From Bacillus benzoevorans (GTDB taxonomy: Bacteria > Bacillota > Bacilli > Bacillales > Cytobacillaceae): a stretch of 64,000 nucleotides of DNA. Positions within the stretch are counted from its first letter, which is position 1, and each line of letters begins with the position of its first letter. The DNA lies in assembly GCF_014207535.1 (NCBI RefSeq), contig NZ_JACHGK010000011.1:1-64000 (forward strand). Reading direction: 5' to 3'. Positions 25,352 through 34,256 of this stretch are shown here, piece after piece. The notes below the pieces were generated by a model. It saw only the letters and a program-made list of their open reading frames with translations. It was not told the DNA's origin and did not search any database. The position numbers were made by a program, and so were the translations under genes.

Positions 25352-26850
25352 CCATTTTCACTTCCTTCAAAGGGGTATTGGACCAGCCCTTCAGGCGGTG
25401 CTAACTCTTCAATACTGCATGCTCCCCTTTTATAATCCAAATCATCATTCATTTCACGCCGGCCGGTTGGAATGACAAATCGTTCATTATATTTGGCGAC
25501 CGCTAGCAAACGGGCCATCTCTTCCAATTCCTCCGCACTCGTATTCGCTTCAGAAAGCAGTGTGTTCATTTTCTCCAAATCCGCTCCGCCTACTGTTTTG
25601 GCACGCATGTGAACCCGCATTGCTGCCATTTTTAATAAAACACGGCGAATAACATCCGTATCATCCGCGGACAGCAAGGAAGCCAAATATTCAAGTGGAA
25701 TTCTCATCTGGTCCACTGCCGGTATATAGCCTTCAGCACTCAATTGCTGTTCATTTGTGATATGATTCATAATCGGGCTGAGCGGCGGTACATACCAAAC
25801 CATTGGCAATGTCCGGTATTCCGGATGGAGCGGTAATGCAATTTTCCACTTTATAGCCATTTTATAGACCGGTGATTCCTGTGCACTCTGAATCCAGCTA
25901 TTATTAATCCCTTGTTCCTGTGCTTTCTCAATCACTTCAGGATCAAACGGGTCGAGAAAAACGGAAAGCTGTGCTTCATACAACTCTTTTGGGTCGTTAA
26001 CAGAAGCTGCTTCCTTTACCCCGTCAGCATCATATAATACAACCCCAATATAACGGATACGCCCGACACATGTTTCTGAACATATGGTCGGCAGTCCAGC
26101 CTCTGTGCGTGGATAACAAAAATTACACTTCTCTGCTTTATGTGTATTCCAGTTATAGTACACCTTATGGTAAGGACAGCCGTTCATGCAAAAACGCCAG
26201 CCTCTGCAAGCATCTTGATCCACTAAAACGATGCCGTCCTCATCACGTTTATATAAAGCACCTGAAGGACAGGAAGCTACACATGATGGATTTAAACAAT
26301 GCTCACATATCCGCGGCAGATACATCATGAACGTTTTCTCGTATTCTAATGCGATATGTTCCTGCAGTTTTTGATAATTCGGATCCATCGGAACGACTTC
26401 CTTGCCTCCGGCAAGATCATCATCCCAGTTCGGTCCCCATTCCGGTTTATCCATGAATTTGCCGGTAATCACTGATTTAGGGCGGGCTACCGGTAAACTT
26501 TCACCCGTTTTCCGATGATGAAGATTCTGAAAATCATAGGTCCACGGCTCATAGAAATCATCCATTTCCGCCATATTTGGATTGTAAAAAATATTAGCTA
26601 GTTTTGAAATGGGACCGCCAGCCCGCAAATGAAGTTTTCCATTTCGCAAAACCCAGCCGCCTTTATAGCGATTCGTGTTTTCCCATTCTTTCGGGTAACC
26701 CGGTCCAGGGCGGGTTTCAACATTATTGAACCATACATATTCTGTACCCGGCCGATTTGTCCAAACATTTTTACAGGTTACAGAACAGGTATGGCAGCCG
26801 ATACATTTATCAAGATGCATCACCATGGCCACCTGCGCTTTAATCCTCAA
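25348..26850 (-). CDS. narH: Respiratory nitrate reductase beta subunit
   Basis: Iron-sulfur electron-transfer subunit with four clusters. The Cys groups are CIGCHTCSVTCKNVW near the N-terminus, CEHCLNPSCVASCPSGA, then CRGWRFCMNGCPYHK (with Trp in place of one Cys, the 3Fe-4S site) and KCNFCYPR..CSETCVGR. Its 500-aa length is normal. The start is TTG, nine bases behind AGGAGG, inside the last codons of narG (11-nt overlap). Acts at the inner face of the membrane with NarG. Confidence 0.95.
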   Translation of the reverse strand: MRIKAQVAMVMHLDKCIGCHTCSVTCKNVWTNRPGTEYVWFNNVETRPGPGYPKEWENTNRYKGGWVLRNGKLHLRAGGPISKLANIFYNPNMAEMDDFYEPWTYDFQNLHHRKTGESLPVARPKSVITGKFMDKPEWGPNWDDDLAGGKEVVPMDPNYQKLQEHIALEYEKTFMMYLPRICEHCLNPSCVASCPSGALYKRDEDGIVLVDQDACRGWRFCMNGCPYHKVYYNWNTHKAEKCNFCYPRTEAGLPTICSETCVGRIRYIGVVLYDADGVKEAASVNDPKELYEAQLSVFLDPFDPEVIEKAQEQGINNSWIQSAQESPVYKMAIKWKIALPLHPEYRTLPMVWYVPPLSPIMNHITNEQQLSAEGYIPAVDQMRIPLEYLASLLSADDTDVIRRVLLKMAAMRVHMRAKTVGGADLEKMNTLLSEANTSAEELEEMARLLAVAKYNERFVIPTGRREMNDDLDYKRGACSIEELAPPEGLVQYPFEGSENG

Positions 26851-29800
26851 GCCAATCCACCTCCTTCAGCGGCCGGATGATCGCCATCGTATCCCTTTGG
26901 CTTCCTGTTGGTCCGTAGTAATTAAATCCATAGCTTAATTGTGAATATCCGCCAATCATATGAGTTGCTTTCGGATAAATTCTTGTGACACTATTATGGG
27001 TACCCCCGCGCTTCTTATTGATGCTGTTCCCCGGTACTCCCATTGTCCGGTCCTGAGCATGATACATGTAGATGGCACCGCGCGGCATTCGATAGGTAAG
27101 AACTGCTCGTGCCGTTACAACCCCGTTGCGGTTATATACCTCTATCCAGTCATTATCTTTTATCCCAATTTCTGCCGCATCCTCTTCATTCATCCAGATA
27201 ACCTGCCAGCCGCGGAATAATTGCACCATATTCGTAGTATCCGTAAACATGGTATGAATGCCCCACTTCTGATGCGGAGTCATATACCTTAAAGAAATGG
27301 ACTTCCCTTGATTTTCAACTTCTTTTTCACCCTTTAAAAAGGCTCCCTTGGTAATAGGAGGAATATATAAAGGCAGCGCTTCACCATAATCAAGGATCAC
27401 TTCATGGTCCAGATAAAAGCTCTGCCGGCCTGTGAGTGTATGCCATGGAATATGGAATTCCTTATTCACCGTAAAAGGAGAATACCTTCTGTTGTCATTT
27501 TCCAACCCGCTCCAAACCGGAGTTGATATGGCCGGGCGCGGCTGAACCGTTAGTGCCTCTAATGTAAAATCCTCTTCTTCACGTCCCTCAGAAATATGAC
27601 TTAGTTTTTTTCCCGTTTTGGTCTCCATCGATTTCCAGCCTTCAACCGCCCGTTTTCCATTTGTGGCACCGGACATGAGAAGAATGGCATTGATGGCCTT
27701 TTTATCAGAATATAAATCGGGATAACCCTTACCAATTCCCTCATGCTTGGATGGACCAAGCCGGGTTAGTAAATCCTGATAAACCTTGTCTCCCGGGATT
27801 TTCACACCTTTTGTTCCATATCCCTTTTGGATATTAGGTCCTATTGTAGTCCACATATCATAGACATGCGGGTAATCCCTCATAACAAAATTCAGATTCG
27901 GCATGGTTTTCCCAGGAATACCTTCAATTTCTCCTTTGCGCCAATCTTTCACTTTGCCAAACGGCTGGGCAATTTCATTGATTGTATCGTGGGCGAGCGG
28001 CGACATTACCAGATCTTCTTGTTCCGGAAGATGTACACTTGCAAGTTCAGAAAAACTTTTCGCAATTTCCCTAAAGGCCTCCCAGTCGCTCCTTGTATCC
28101 CAGGGAGGATTGATCGCCGCATTAAATGGGTGAACAAACGGATGAAGATCCGTACTGCTCAAGTCAAATTTTTCATACCATGTAGCCGCAGGCAAAATAA
28201 TATCAGAGAAAAGACCGGAGCTTGTCATCCGGAAATCCATACTGACAAAAAGATCGGTTTTTCCTTCCGGGGGATTCTCTGAAATATTTATTTCTTCGGG
28301 CTGCCATGAATTTTCAACATCTGTCAGCAAAGAATCATCGGCACCAATGAGATGCTTGACAAAATACTCATGCCCTTTCCCGCTGTCTCCTAAAAGATTG
28401 GAGCGCCAATTAAAAAAGACACGCGGAAAATTCCGGGGATCATTTGGATTTTCAATAGCAAAATCAAGCTTTCCACTCGTCAGCTGCCTGGCAATATCCG
28501 CGGCAGCATCTGCGTCATCTTGGTGCCGGCTGCGCACATCCTTCATCACTTCCAGCGAATTTTGTGAAAGCTGCGGAAAACTTGGCAGCCATCCTAGACG
28601 TGCTGCAAGTGCATTAAAATCCGCCGGGTGTACAGAAGAATATTTACTGCCCCATTCGGTTTGCTCTTCATTCTTTTCATATTCATAACGGAATTGTTCG
28701 GTGGCAAAATAAAAGAAGGACGTACCATTCATAAATCTGGGCGATTTTACCCAGTCATTAGCAAAAGCAATCTGGGAAAACCCTTCAAGCGGACGAACTT
28801 TTTCTTGACCTACGTAGTGCGCCCAGCCACCGCCATTTACCCCTTGAGAGCCTGTAAGCAGGACCAGATTTAAAATAGAACGGTATATTAGATCACTATG
28901 AAACCAGTGATTGGTCCCGCCGCCCATCGCTATCATTGATTTTCCTTCCGTCAGGGCTGCATTTTCGGCAAATTCCCGGGCCACTTGAATACAATGGAAT
29001 CGATTTACCCCCGTAATGCCTTCCTGCCAAGCAGGGGTGTAGGGACTGTCAGCATCATAATCTGCAGGAAAATCCCCCTTAAGACCTCTGCCAATCCCGG
29101 TATGTGCCAAGAGCAGGTCATAAACAGTTGTAATTAACATTTCTTGTCCAGTAACATCCGTTATCCTTTTAACAGGAACCCCGCGCTTAATGGAACCTCC
29201 ATCCTTTTCACCAAAATAAGGGAATTCAATTAAAGCAACTTCATCCGGTTCATCAATAAAGCTCATCTTTGGATTAATCTCTTTTAAATCGAGATTCCAT
29301 TGATTATCGTTGTCCCATCTAAACCCTTCGCTGCCATTTGGAACAGCAAAATTCTTCGTATTTTCGTCCCATACGACAGTTTTCCATTCACCGAGTTCAT
29401 ATTCCGCAGAAATATCTGATGCCCTTACAAAACGATCGGTACGATATGTATCACTCTTTTTATGCAAAATGACGAGGAAGGGCAAATCGGTATATTGTTT
29501 CGCGTATTTCATAAAATAAGGTGTTTCTTTATCAACATAGAATTCTTTTAAAATGACGTGTGTCATCGCCATGGCTAGTGCCCCATCTGTTCCCGCCTTT
29601 GCTGGCAGCCACAGATCGGCAAACTTTTCGTATTCCGCATAATCCGGACTTACTCCCACTACTTTTGTCCCGTTATACCTTGATTCCACCATAAAATGGG
29701 CATCCGGTGTTCTTGTTTGCGGGATATTCGTTCCCCAAATAATAAAATACTTCGAATTATACCAATCTCCGCTTTCTGGAACGTCCGTCTGATCGCCCCA

Positions 29801-30502
29801 AACTTGAGGTGAAGCAGGAGGAAGATCGGCATACCAATCATAAAAACTTAAAATCGTACCACCTATCAGGGATAGGAATCTCGCTCCACCGGCATAGCTC
29901 ACCATTGACATGGCCGGAATAGGGCTAAAGCCGACAACCCGATCCGGACCGTATTTTTTGATCGTATAAATAGAGGCGGCTGCAATCATTTGACAGACAT
30001 CTTTCCACGTCCCCCGCACAAACCCCCCTTTCCCGCGTGCCTTTACATATCGCTCCCTCTTTTCTGGGTCGGATACAATTTTCTCCCACGCCTGAACTGG
30101 ATTATCTGAGCTGGAAAGCTCTTCTTTCCAAAGAGCATAAAGATCACCGCGAACATAGGGATACTTCACACGAGTGGGACTGTAGGTATACCAGGAAAAG
30201 CTCGCACCCCTTGGGCAGCCGCGCGGTTCATACTCCGGAAAATCATCACCTGTTGACGGGTAATCTGTTTGCTGTGTTTCCCATGTGATAATTCCGTCCT
30301 TTACATGAATTTTCCAGCTGCAGGAACCAGTGCAATTGACTCCATGTGTAGAGCGAACAATTTTGTCATGCCCCCAGCGATTTCGATAAACGGATTCCCA
30401 ATCACGAGGACGAGGGCTTTCTTCTGTCCACCCCTCATTAATCCGCTCACCACGAACAAGATGTTTTAATGAATGAAGTAATTTATTTTTCTTTTGTTCC
30501 AT
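26840..30502 (-). CDS. narG: Respiratory nitrate reductase alpha subunit
   Basis: Mo-bisMGD catalytic subunit reducing nitrate to nitrite, 1220 aa, full length. The N-terminal HGVNCTGSC..W carries the His/Cys ligands of the FS0 cluster. YDWYADLPPASPQVWGDQTD contains the Asp expected to bind Mo. The C-terminal domain has the HNSVTRIYPKATHMIGGY segment. No twin-Arg signal is seen, consistent with the cytoplasmic membrane-bound enzyme. GGGGTGATATAA precedes the ATG. The start lies inside the end of the upstream 98-aa frame. Confidence 0.97.
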   Translation of the reverse strand: MEQKKNKLLHSLKHLVRGERINEGWTEESPRPRDWESVYRNRWGHDKIVRSTHGVNCTGSCSWKIHVKDGIITWETQQTDYPSTGDDFPEYEPRGCPRGASFSWYTYSPTRVKYPYVRGDLYALWKEELSSSDNPVQAWEKIVSDPEKRERYVKARGKGGFVRGTWKDVCQMIAAASIYTIKKYGPDRVVGFSPIPAMSMVSYAGGARFLSLIGGTILSFYDWYADLPPASPQVWGDQTDVPESGDWYNSKYFIIWGTNIPQTRTPDAHFMVESRYNGTKVVGVSPDYAEYEKFADLWLPAKAGTDGALAMAMTHVILKEFYVDKETPYFMKYAKQYTDLPFLVILHKKSDTYRTDRFVRASDISAEYELGEWKTVVWDENTKNFAVPNGSEGFRWDNDNQWNLDLKEINPKMSFIDEPDEVALIEFPYFGEKDGGSIKRGVPVKRITDVTGQEMLITTVYDLLLAHTGIGRGLKGDFPADYDADSPYTPAWQEGITGVNRFHCIQVAREFAENAALTEGKSMIAMGGGTNHWFHSDLIYRSILNLVLLTGSQGVNGGGWAHYVGQEKVRPLEGFSQIAFANDWVKSPRFMNGTSFFYFATEQFRYEYEKNEEQTEWGSKYSSVHPADFNALAARLGWLPSFPQLSQNSLEVMKDVRSRHQDDADAAADIARQLTSGKLDFAIENPNDPRNFPRVFFNWRSNLLGDSGKGHEYFVKHLIGADDSLLTDVENSWQPEEINISENPPEGKTDLFVSMDFRMTSSGLFSDIILPAATWYEKFDLSSTDLHPFVHPFNAAINPPWDTRSDWEAFREIAKSFSELASVHLPEQEDLVMSPLAHDTINEIAQPFGKVKDWRKGEIEGIPGKTMPNLNFVMRDYPHVYDMWTTIGPNIQKGYGTKGVKIPGDKVYQDLLTRLGPSKHEGIGKGYPDLYSDKKAINAILLMSGATNGKRAVEGWKSMETKTGKKLSHISEGREEEDFTLEALTVQPRPAISTPVWSGLENDNRRYSPFTVNKEFHIPWHTLTGRQSFYLDHEVILDYGEALPLYIPPITKGAFLKGEKEVENQGKSISLRYMTPHQKWGIHTMFTDTTNMVQLFRGWQVIWMNEEDAAEIGIKDNDWIEVYNRNGVVTARAVLTYRMPRGAIYMYHAQDRTMGVPGNSINKKRGGTHNSVTRIYPKATHMIGGYSQLSYGFNYYGPTGSQRDTMAIIRPLKEVDWLED

Positions 30503-30779
30503 TTATATCACCCCTTCCCTTTAATAAATCTCGTAACGGATTAAAATTTTCTCCCACTATCCTAATAGAGTTGTTTCCTGCATAAAATTCTTCCAGAAAC
30601 ACATGCCAATCTGCTGAATTGGCTGCAGCTAAGATCAGCCGCTGTAAAGTATGCAGATCATCAATAGCATAAACTTCTTCTATCATTGCACCCGTGATAT
30701 TTCCAAACCTCATTTGGAGCACTGCTATTAAATCTTCTCTATCTTGTACGAGCATGACTTCGGATTCAAATGCAAACAA
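30483..30779 (-). CDS. Small conserved-looking protein in front of narG, about 98 aa
   Basis: I do not recognise a named family. The central part FGNITGAMIEEVYAIDDLHT followed by LQRLILAAANSADWHVFLEEF resembles the C-terminal helical motif of DUF4351/Rpn-type proteins, a short helix pair with a Leu-rich end. The C-terminus is basic. The frame overlaps narG by 20 nt, so translation may be coupled. The start is uncertain: TTG at 30779 or ATG at 30755, neither with a strong ribosome site. It is placed as first gene of the nar operon. The role is unknown. Confidence 0.55.
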   Translation of the reverse strand: MFAFESEVMLVQDREDLIAVLQMRFGNITGAMIEEVYAIDDLHTLQRLILAAANSADWHVFLEEFYAGNNSIRIVGENFNPLRDLLKGRGDINGTKEK

Positions 30780-30851
30780 ACCTGTTCAACTCCCATCTTA
30801 AGGCATACTCATCTGCCATGATCATCAACATTTTCTAAAACTTTCCAAACA

Positions 30852-31277
30852 TTATTGTTTGATTCTAATCAGAAGTTTATTCATTTCATCTTCATTATGA
30901 ATGGAATCTATAACAATCAGCGCATCTAATAAAGAAAGCATTCTCTCATTCATTTCATTCTTTATTAATAGCTCATTCATTTCTCCGACAATCCTGCGCA
31001 TTAAATCGTGATCCCGTGTCAGTTGATTGACAAGTTTAGTTACATTGGGATCTTCTTGAACAAGCTCCTTATATAAACCGTCTTCTTCGGACTCCGCATG
31101 CTTCAATGTCCGTGATTCCCAATGTTCAATGATGATTTGTGCAACCTGCGTCGCCTTCTCCGATTCTTTGTTCTCGAGGCATTTTTTTAAGATTTCTCTT
31201 AATTCAATGGCTTCATTTAATGCCGCTTCATGGATGGATGAATGCGCATCCTGTTTTTTTAAACTCGGTCCCGACAT
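30852..31277 (-). CDS. Hemerythrin-like HHE-domain protein
   Basis: A 141-aa helical, acidic cytosolic protein. Potential diiron ligands occur in the order of HHE domains: His in EHWESRTLKH, Glu in AESEEDGLYKEL, His in TRDHDLMRRI and His/Glu in SIHNEDEMNKLL. HHE proteins bind O2 or NO or help repair iron-sulfur clusters. Here it lies 72 nt upstream of the nar structural genes and 118 nt behind narK, so oxygen/NO handling during nitrate respiration is the natural guess. The N-terminal 20 residues are disordered-looking. Confidence 0.8.
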   Translation of the reverse strand: MSGPSLKKQDAHSSIHEAALNEAIELREILKKCLENKESEKATQVAQIIIEHWESRTLKHAESEEDGLYKELVQEDPNVTKLVNQLTRDHDLMRRIVGEMNELLIKNEMNERMLSLLDALIVIDSIHNEDEMNKLLIRIKQ

Positions 31278-31372
31278 TCTTGTTTCATCTCCTTTTCTTG
31301 TATATGCTCTACTTACTTCCTTTATTCAACAGCCTAACCATATTCGGATTCAATAAACTTACTTCATGACAG

Positions 31373-31405
31373 AAAAAAAGCTGATGCAGGGCAGTCAGCT
31401 CTTTT
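31373..31405 (-). terminator. Terminator overlapping the narK stop
   Basis: AGCTGA and TCAGCT flank a 10-nt loop, extended by A/T pairs. On the minus strand seven T residues follow. The first arm contains the TGA stop codon. Confidence 0.75.
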
Positions 31406-32894
31406 TCCCGGATATATCGCTAAATAACGCGAGATAGTTTTTTATTTCACCGGCATCATTTTTTACGGCACTAATCGTAAGCCATTCTAAATATATTTCG
31501 CCGTTTTTCCGTTTATTCCAAATCTCCCCCTGCCAATAGCCGTGTTCCTGGAGAGACTCCCACATCCTTTTATAGAAATTTTGATCGTGTCTTCCGGACT
31601 GCAATACCTTTGGGTTTCTTCCGATTACTTCATTAGAAGGATAGCCGGTAACGGCAGTAAACGCATGATTAACTTTTTCGATTGTTCCTTTTACATCTGT
31701 CACGATCATGCTCTGACCGATATGATCGAGAATTTTTATGTCGAGACTCATCTTTTCTAAATAATACATCCAAACGACAATCACAAAGCTGGCCATGGCA
31801 AACATAGCAAGTGACATAAATCCTATCGCATAATGCCCAGTTATATTAAAAATAACTGTAAGGACGATTGGGGGGAAAAATCCGCCTAATCCTCCCATCG
31901 CTGAGACGATTCCGTTCACAATACCAGCCTGTTTGGTAAAATAATAGGGTGCTAGCTTAAATACTGTACCATTTCCGACTCCCGCACAAGCTGCAACCGT
32001 TAAGCATCCGATTGAATACCACGTTATATTCGGTGAGAATGACAACAGTACGCCTGAGAAAGTTAATCCCCCAAAGACAGCTAATAAAATAATGAAGGGA
32101 TTAAATTTATCACTCAGCCATCCCCCAATTGGACGTAAAAACGTTGCTAAAGTAATGAATCCTGCTGTTCTAAATCCGGCATCTACCGATGTTAATTGGA
32201 AATTTTCCACTAAAAAATTAGGGAGATAGACGGTAAATGCCACAAATGAACCAAACGTGATAAAATAAAATAAACTTAAAAACCATAGCTTTTCGTCTTT
32301 GTAAACACTCCTAATTTGGGCTGACAATGGATTGTCTGCTTTCGTTTCTTTCCTGTCACCGAACAGAAAATTTAAGAGGGCAAATAAAATAACAGGGATT
32401 AAAAACAAACGAACCGTACTTTGCCAGCCAATAGCATCAGCCAGTATCGGGGTTGAAAAGGATGTGAGGGCGGTGCCGATATTTCCTGCCCCATAAATAC
32501 CGTTGATAAAACCGTGCCTTTCCTTCGGGTAATATTTCGGCAGTGAAGTGACACCAATTGAAAAAACAGCCCCTCCTATCCCAAGCAATAACCCTCCGAT
32601 AAGTAAATCCGCTATAGAATTAGCCGCACTAATATAGGCAACGGGGAAAATTAACAAAATAAAACTGATAAAAAACAGGATTCTGGCGCCAAATCGGTTT
32701 GTCCAATACCCTAAAAGAATTCTTAATAATGAACCTAAGATAACCGGTACTGCTGTAACAAGGGAAATCTCATTTGGTGTTAAAGGAATATCTTTTTTTA
32801 TATACGGCATTAAAGATGATATAATCACCCAGACCATGAAGCCTATGACAAGACTCAAAGTTTGAAGCGGTAATTGCCATTTTTTTGTTTGCAT
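31395..32894 (-). CDS. narK: NarK-type nitrate/nitrite MFS transporter with a C-terminal PAS domain
   Basis: Residues 1-380 form a 12-helix major facilitator with the nitrate/nitrite porter signatures GIGGAVFSIGVTSLPKYYP and AGVGNGTVFKLAPYYF. Arg residues in helices 2 and 8 (LLRILLGYW, FLRPIGGWLSDKF) match the anion-binding Arg pair. After helix 12 a cytosolic tail of about 120 residues is a PAS/PAC domain: LDHIGQSMIVTDVKGTIEKV, then NHAFTAVTGYPSNEVIGRNP and a PAC part ending NYLALFSDIS. Normal NarK ends after the helices. The PAS could sense redox, ligand or membrane state and gate transport. The ribosome site GGAGG supports the start. Confidence 0.92.
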   Translation of the reverse strand: MQTKKWQLPLQTLSLVIGFMVWVIISSLMPYIKKDIPLTPNEISLVTAVPVILGSLLRILLGYWTNRFGARILFFISFILLIFPVAYISAANSIADLLIGGLLLGIGGAVFSIGVTSLPKYYPKERHGFINGIYGAGNIGTALTSFSTPILADAIGWQSTVRLFLIPVILFALLNFLFGDRKETKADNPLSAQIRSVYKDEKLWFLSLFYFITFGSFVAFTVYLPNFLVENFQLTSVDAGFRTAGFITLATFLRPIGGWLSDKFNPFIILLAVFGGLTFSGVLLSFSPNITWYSIGCLTVAACAGVGNGTVFKLAPYYFTKQAGIVNGIVSAMGGLGGFFPPIVLTVIFNITGHYAIGFMSLAMFAMASFVIVVWMYYLEKMSLDIKILDHIGQSMIVTDVKGTIEKVNHAFTAVTGYPSNEVIGRNPKVLQSGRHDQNFYKRMWESLQEHGYWQGEIWNKRKNGEIYLEWLTISAVKNDAGEIKNYLALFSDISGKKS

Positions 32895-32951
32895 CCGCTC
32901 ATTTTCCTCCTTTCAAATTGGACTATCTGACTAAATACCATTTTATTCTAT

Positions 32952-32964
32952 TCCGAATTTCGGA
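32952..32964. promoter_or_regulatory. 13-bp perfect palindrome in the narK promoter region
   Basis: TCCGAA-A-TTCGGA lies 58 bp upstream of the narK start, directly before a possible -10 (TAGAAT). No Fnr-type TGTGA..TCACA site is seen near it. Candidate operator only. Confidence 0.45.
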
Positions 32965-33035
32965 TGTTTTTATTATTGGCTTATACTCTTAAGTTATCCG
33001 CAGCATATCCACCTTGCCTGCTGTGGAATGACAAA

Positions 33036-33067
33036 GAGAGGATGTATTCATGTTAACATCCTCTTTT
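33036..33067 (-). terminator. Terminator of the YqhV-like gene
   Basis: GAGGATGT and ACATCCTC form an 8-bp stem with a 10-nt loop, between the YqhV-like gene and narK. The T tract is modest on the minus strand. Confidence 0.6.
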
Positions 33068-33084
33068 CCTCTTTTGATCTGTTC

Positions 33085-33360
33085 CTATTGACTTTTTACT
33101 CCATAGAGGATACATGCGACTCCTCCAAATACCCAAAATAATTTCGCGAATGAAATCTTCTCGGCAATTCCAAATAAACCAATGGTCGTGGTTGTAATCA
33201 AGATGATCGGCCCCACTAATGCAAGTGAGCTATTTAACATAAGGGCCTTTTCAAGATTATTATATTTTAAGAACATAAGGGCTACTATGATTTCTAAACT
33301 GCCTGATAAAATCCGCAATAGCGCCATTCCCAGGATTGCTTTTTCATATAAATGAAACAA
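33085..33360 (-). CDS. YqhV-family (DUF2619) small membrane protein
   Basis: A 91-aa protein with three membrane segments, containing ILGMALLRILSGSLEIIVAL then MLNSSLALVGPIILITTTTI. This fits the YqhV family (DUF2619) of Bacillus, whose function is unknown. A longer frame to 33432 exists. However, TTG at 33360 lies seven bases behind GGGGG and gives the family length, so I choose it. A terminator follows. In B. subtilis yqhV lies beside spoIIIA. That context is missing here. Confidence 0.72.
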   Translation of the reverse strand: MFHLYEKAILGMALLRILSGSLEIIVALMFLKYNNLEKALMLNSSLALVGPIILITTTTIGLFGIAEKISFAKLFWVFGGVACILYGVKSQ

Positions 33361-33488
33361 CCTGCCACCCCCATACATTATGCTTACTTCAATATATGCA
33401 CAATTTGTTAAAAGAAGGACAAGTTCTTCCATAAAGATAAAGCTAAAAAATAGGTATTATTTAGAGCTTTCCAAGCGTTTATGTACTC

Positions 33489-33959
33489 TTAAATCTCCAT
33501 TTTTTCAATTATATTCTCATAATTCTCCTCAGATACAACGATGATGCCATTTCGTTTTAAGAGAGCTGCTGTCACGCCGTTACCAGCTGTTTTTTCGCCG
33601 TTAAAATTCCCCTTATAGATCATGCTGCTGCCACAGGAAGGACTTCTTTCTTTCAAAATGATGATTTTAGCTCCCGTCTCTTTTACAATTTTCAATGTTT
33701 CTTCCGCACCAGCAATAAACTGCTCTGTCACATCTTTACCACTATTTGTCATCACTTTTGCTTTACCATCGAGAACATCCTCCCCAGTGCCACCTGCTAT
33801 TTCTGCAGGTTCTCTTGGAATCGATAAGCCCCCTAGTACTTCTGGACATACGGGAATAGCCTTTTTCTCTGTGAACCATTCATTTATTTTGTTATTCAGA
33901 TTATGCGACCCGTTATATTTCACTTCAAGCCCAGCTAAACATGCACTCACAACGATCAT
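33489..33959 (-). CDS. DUF523 (TudS-like) protein
   Basis: A 156-aa cytosolic protein of the DUF523 family. Conserved Cys occur in VSACLAGLEVKYNG, VCPEVLGGL and ERSPSCGSSMIY. These are the three ligands of the [4Fe-4S] cluster in the desulfidase TudS. GNGVTAALLKRNGI closes the domain. TudS removes sulfur from thiouracil, so thiobase or tRNA-breakdown salvage is a possible role. I start at the ATG at 33959, eight bases behind GGAAGGAG. An in-frame GTG earlier is too close to it. Confidence 0.85.
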   Translation of the reverse strand: MIVVSACLAGLEVKYNGSHNLNNKINEWFTEKKAIPVCPEVLGGLSIPREPAEIAGGTGEDVLDGKAKVMTNSGKDVTEQFIAGAEETLKIVKETGAKIIILKERSPSCGSSMIYKGNFNGEKTAGNGVTAALLKRNGIIVVSEENYENIIEKMEI

Positions 33960-34029
33960 GCGATGCACTCCTTCCTTAAACTATTGTATCCGATCTTTTT
34001 GGCGATAAGTCCGCGTAATAAACATCAAA

Positions 34030-34063
34030 AACCCTGCAATTTATTATTATCGTTTGCAGGGTT
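34030..34063 (-). terminator. Terminator of the 45-aa gene
   Basis: AACCCTGCAA and TTGCAGGGTT make a 10-bp perfect stem with a 14-nt loop. The minus-strand tail is TTTTGATG. Confidence 0.75.
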
Positions 34064-34104
34064 AAGATATTCGTTCTATTACATGATCTTCCATCGATTC
34101 TCCT

Positions 34105-34242
34105 TTATTGAGCATTTTTGCAAAATTCCATTAGCTGGGATTCCGTTACATTTTTAATAAAATGGTGGAAATTCAGTGCTTCCATCCCATAGTTTTCACA
34201 TATTCTTTTGTAAAATTCATATGCCTTATATTGTAATTCCAT
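34105..34242 (-). CDS. Small protein, 45 aa, under a two-operator promoter
   Basis: No family recognised. The sequence MELQYKAYEFYKRICENYGM continues into NFHHFIKNVTESQLMEFCKN. It is amphipathic, aromatic-rich, with a His-His pair and two Cys, and no membrane segment. GGAGGGG lies six bases before the ATG at 34242, a very strong site, and a terminator follows. The clean promoter with repeated sites at 34257-34317 supports a real, tightly controlled gene. Longer in-frame extension upstream runs through the promoter and is not credible. Confidence 0.7.
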   Translation of the reverse strand: MELQYKAYEFYKRICENYGMEALNFHHFIKNVTESQLMEFCKNAQ

Positions 34243-34256
34243 TTTCTCCCCTCCAT

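Noticed and set aside
30780..33040. Fnr-type TGTGA-N6-TCACA sites in the nar cluster
   Set aside because: Searched for upstream of narG, the HHE gene and narK. None with both half-sites was seen.
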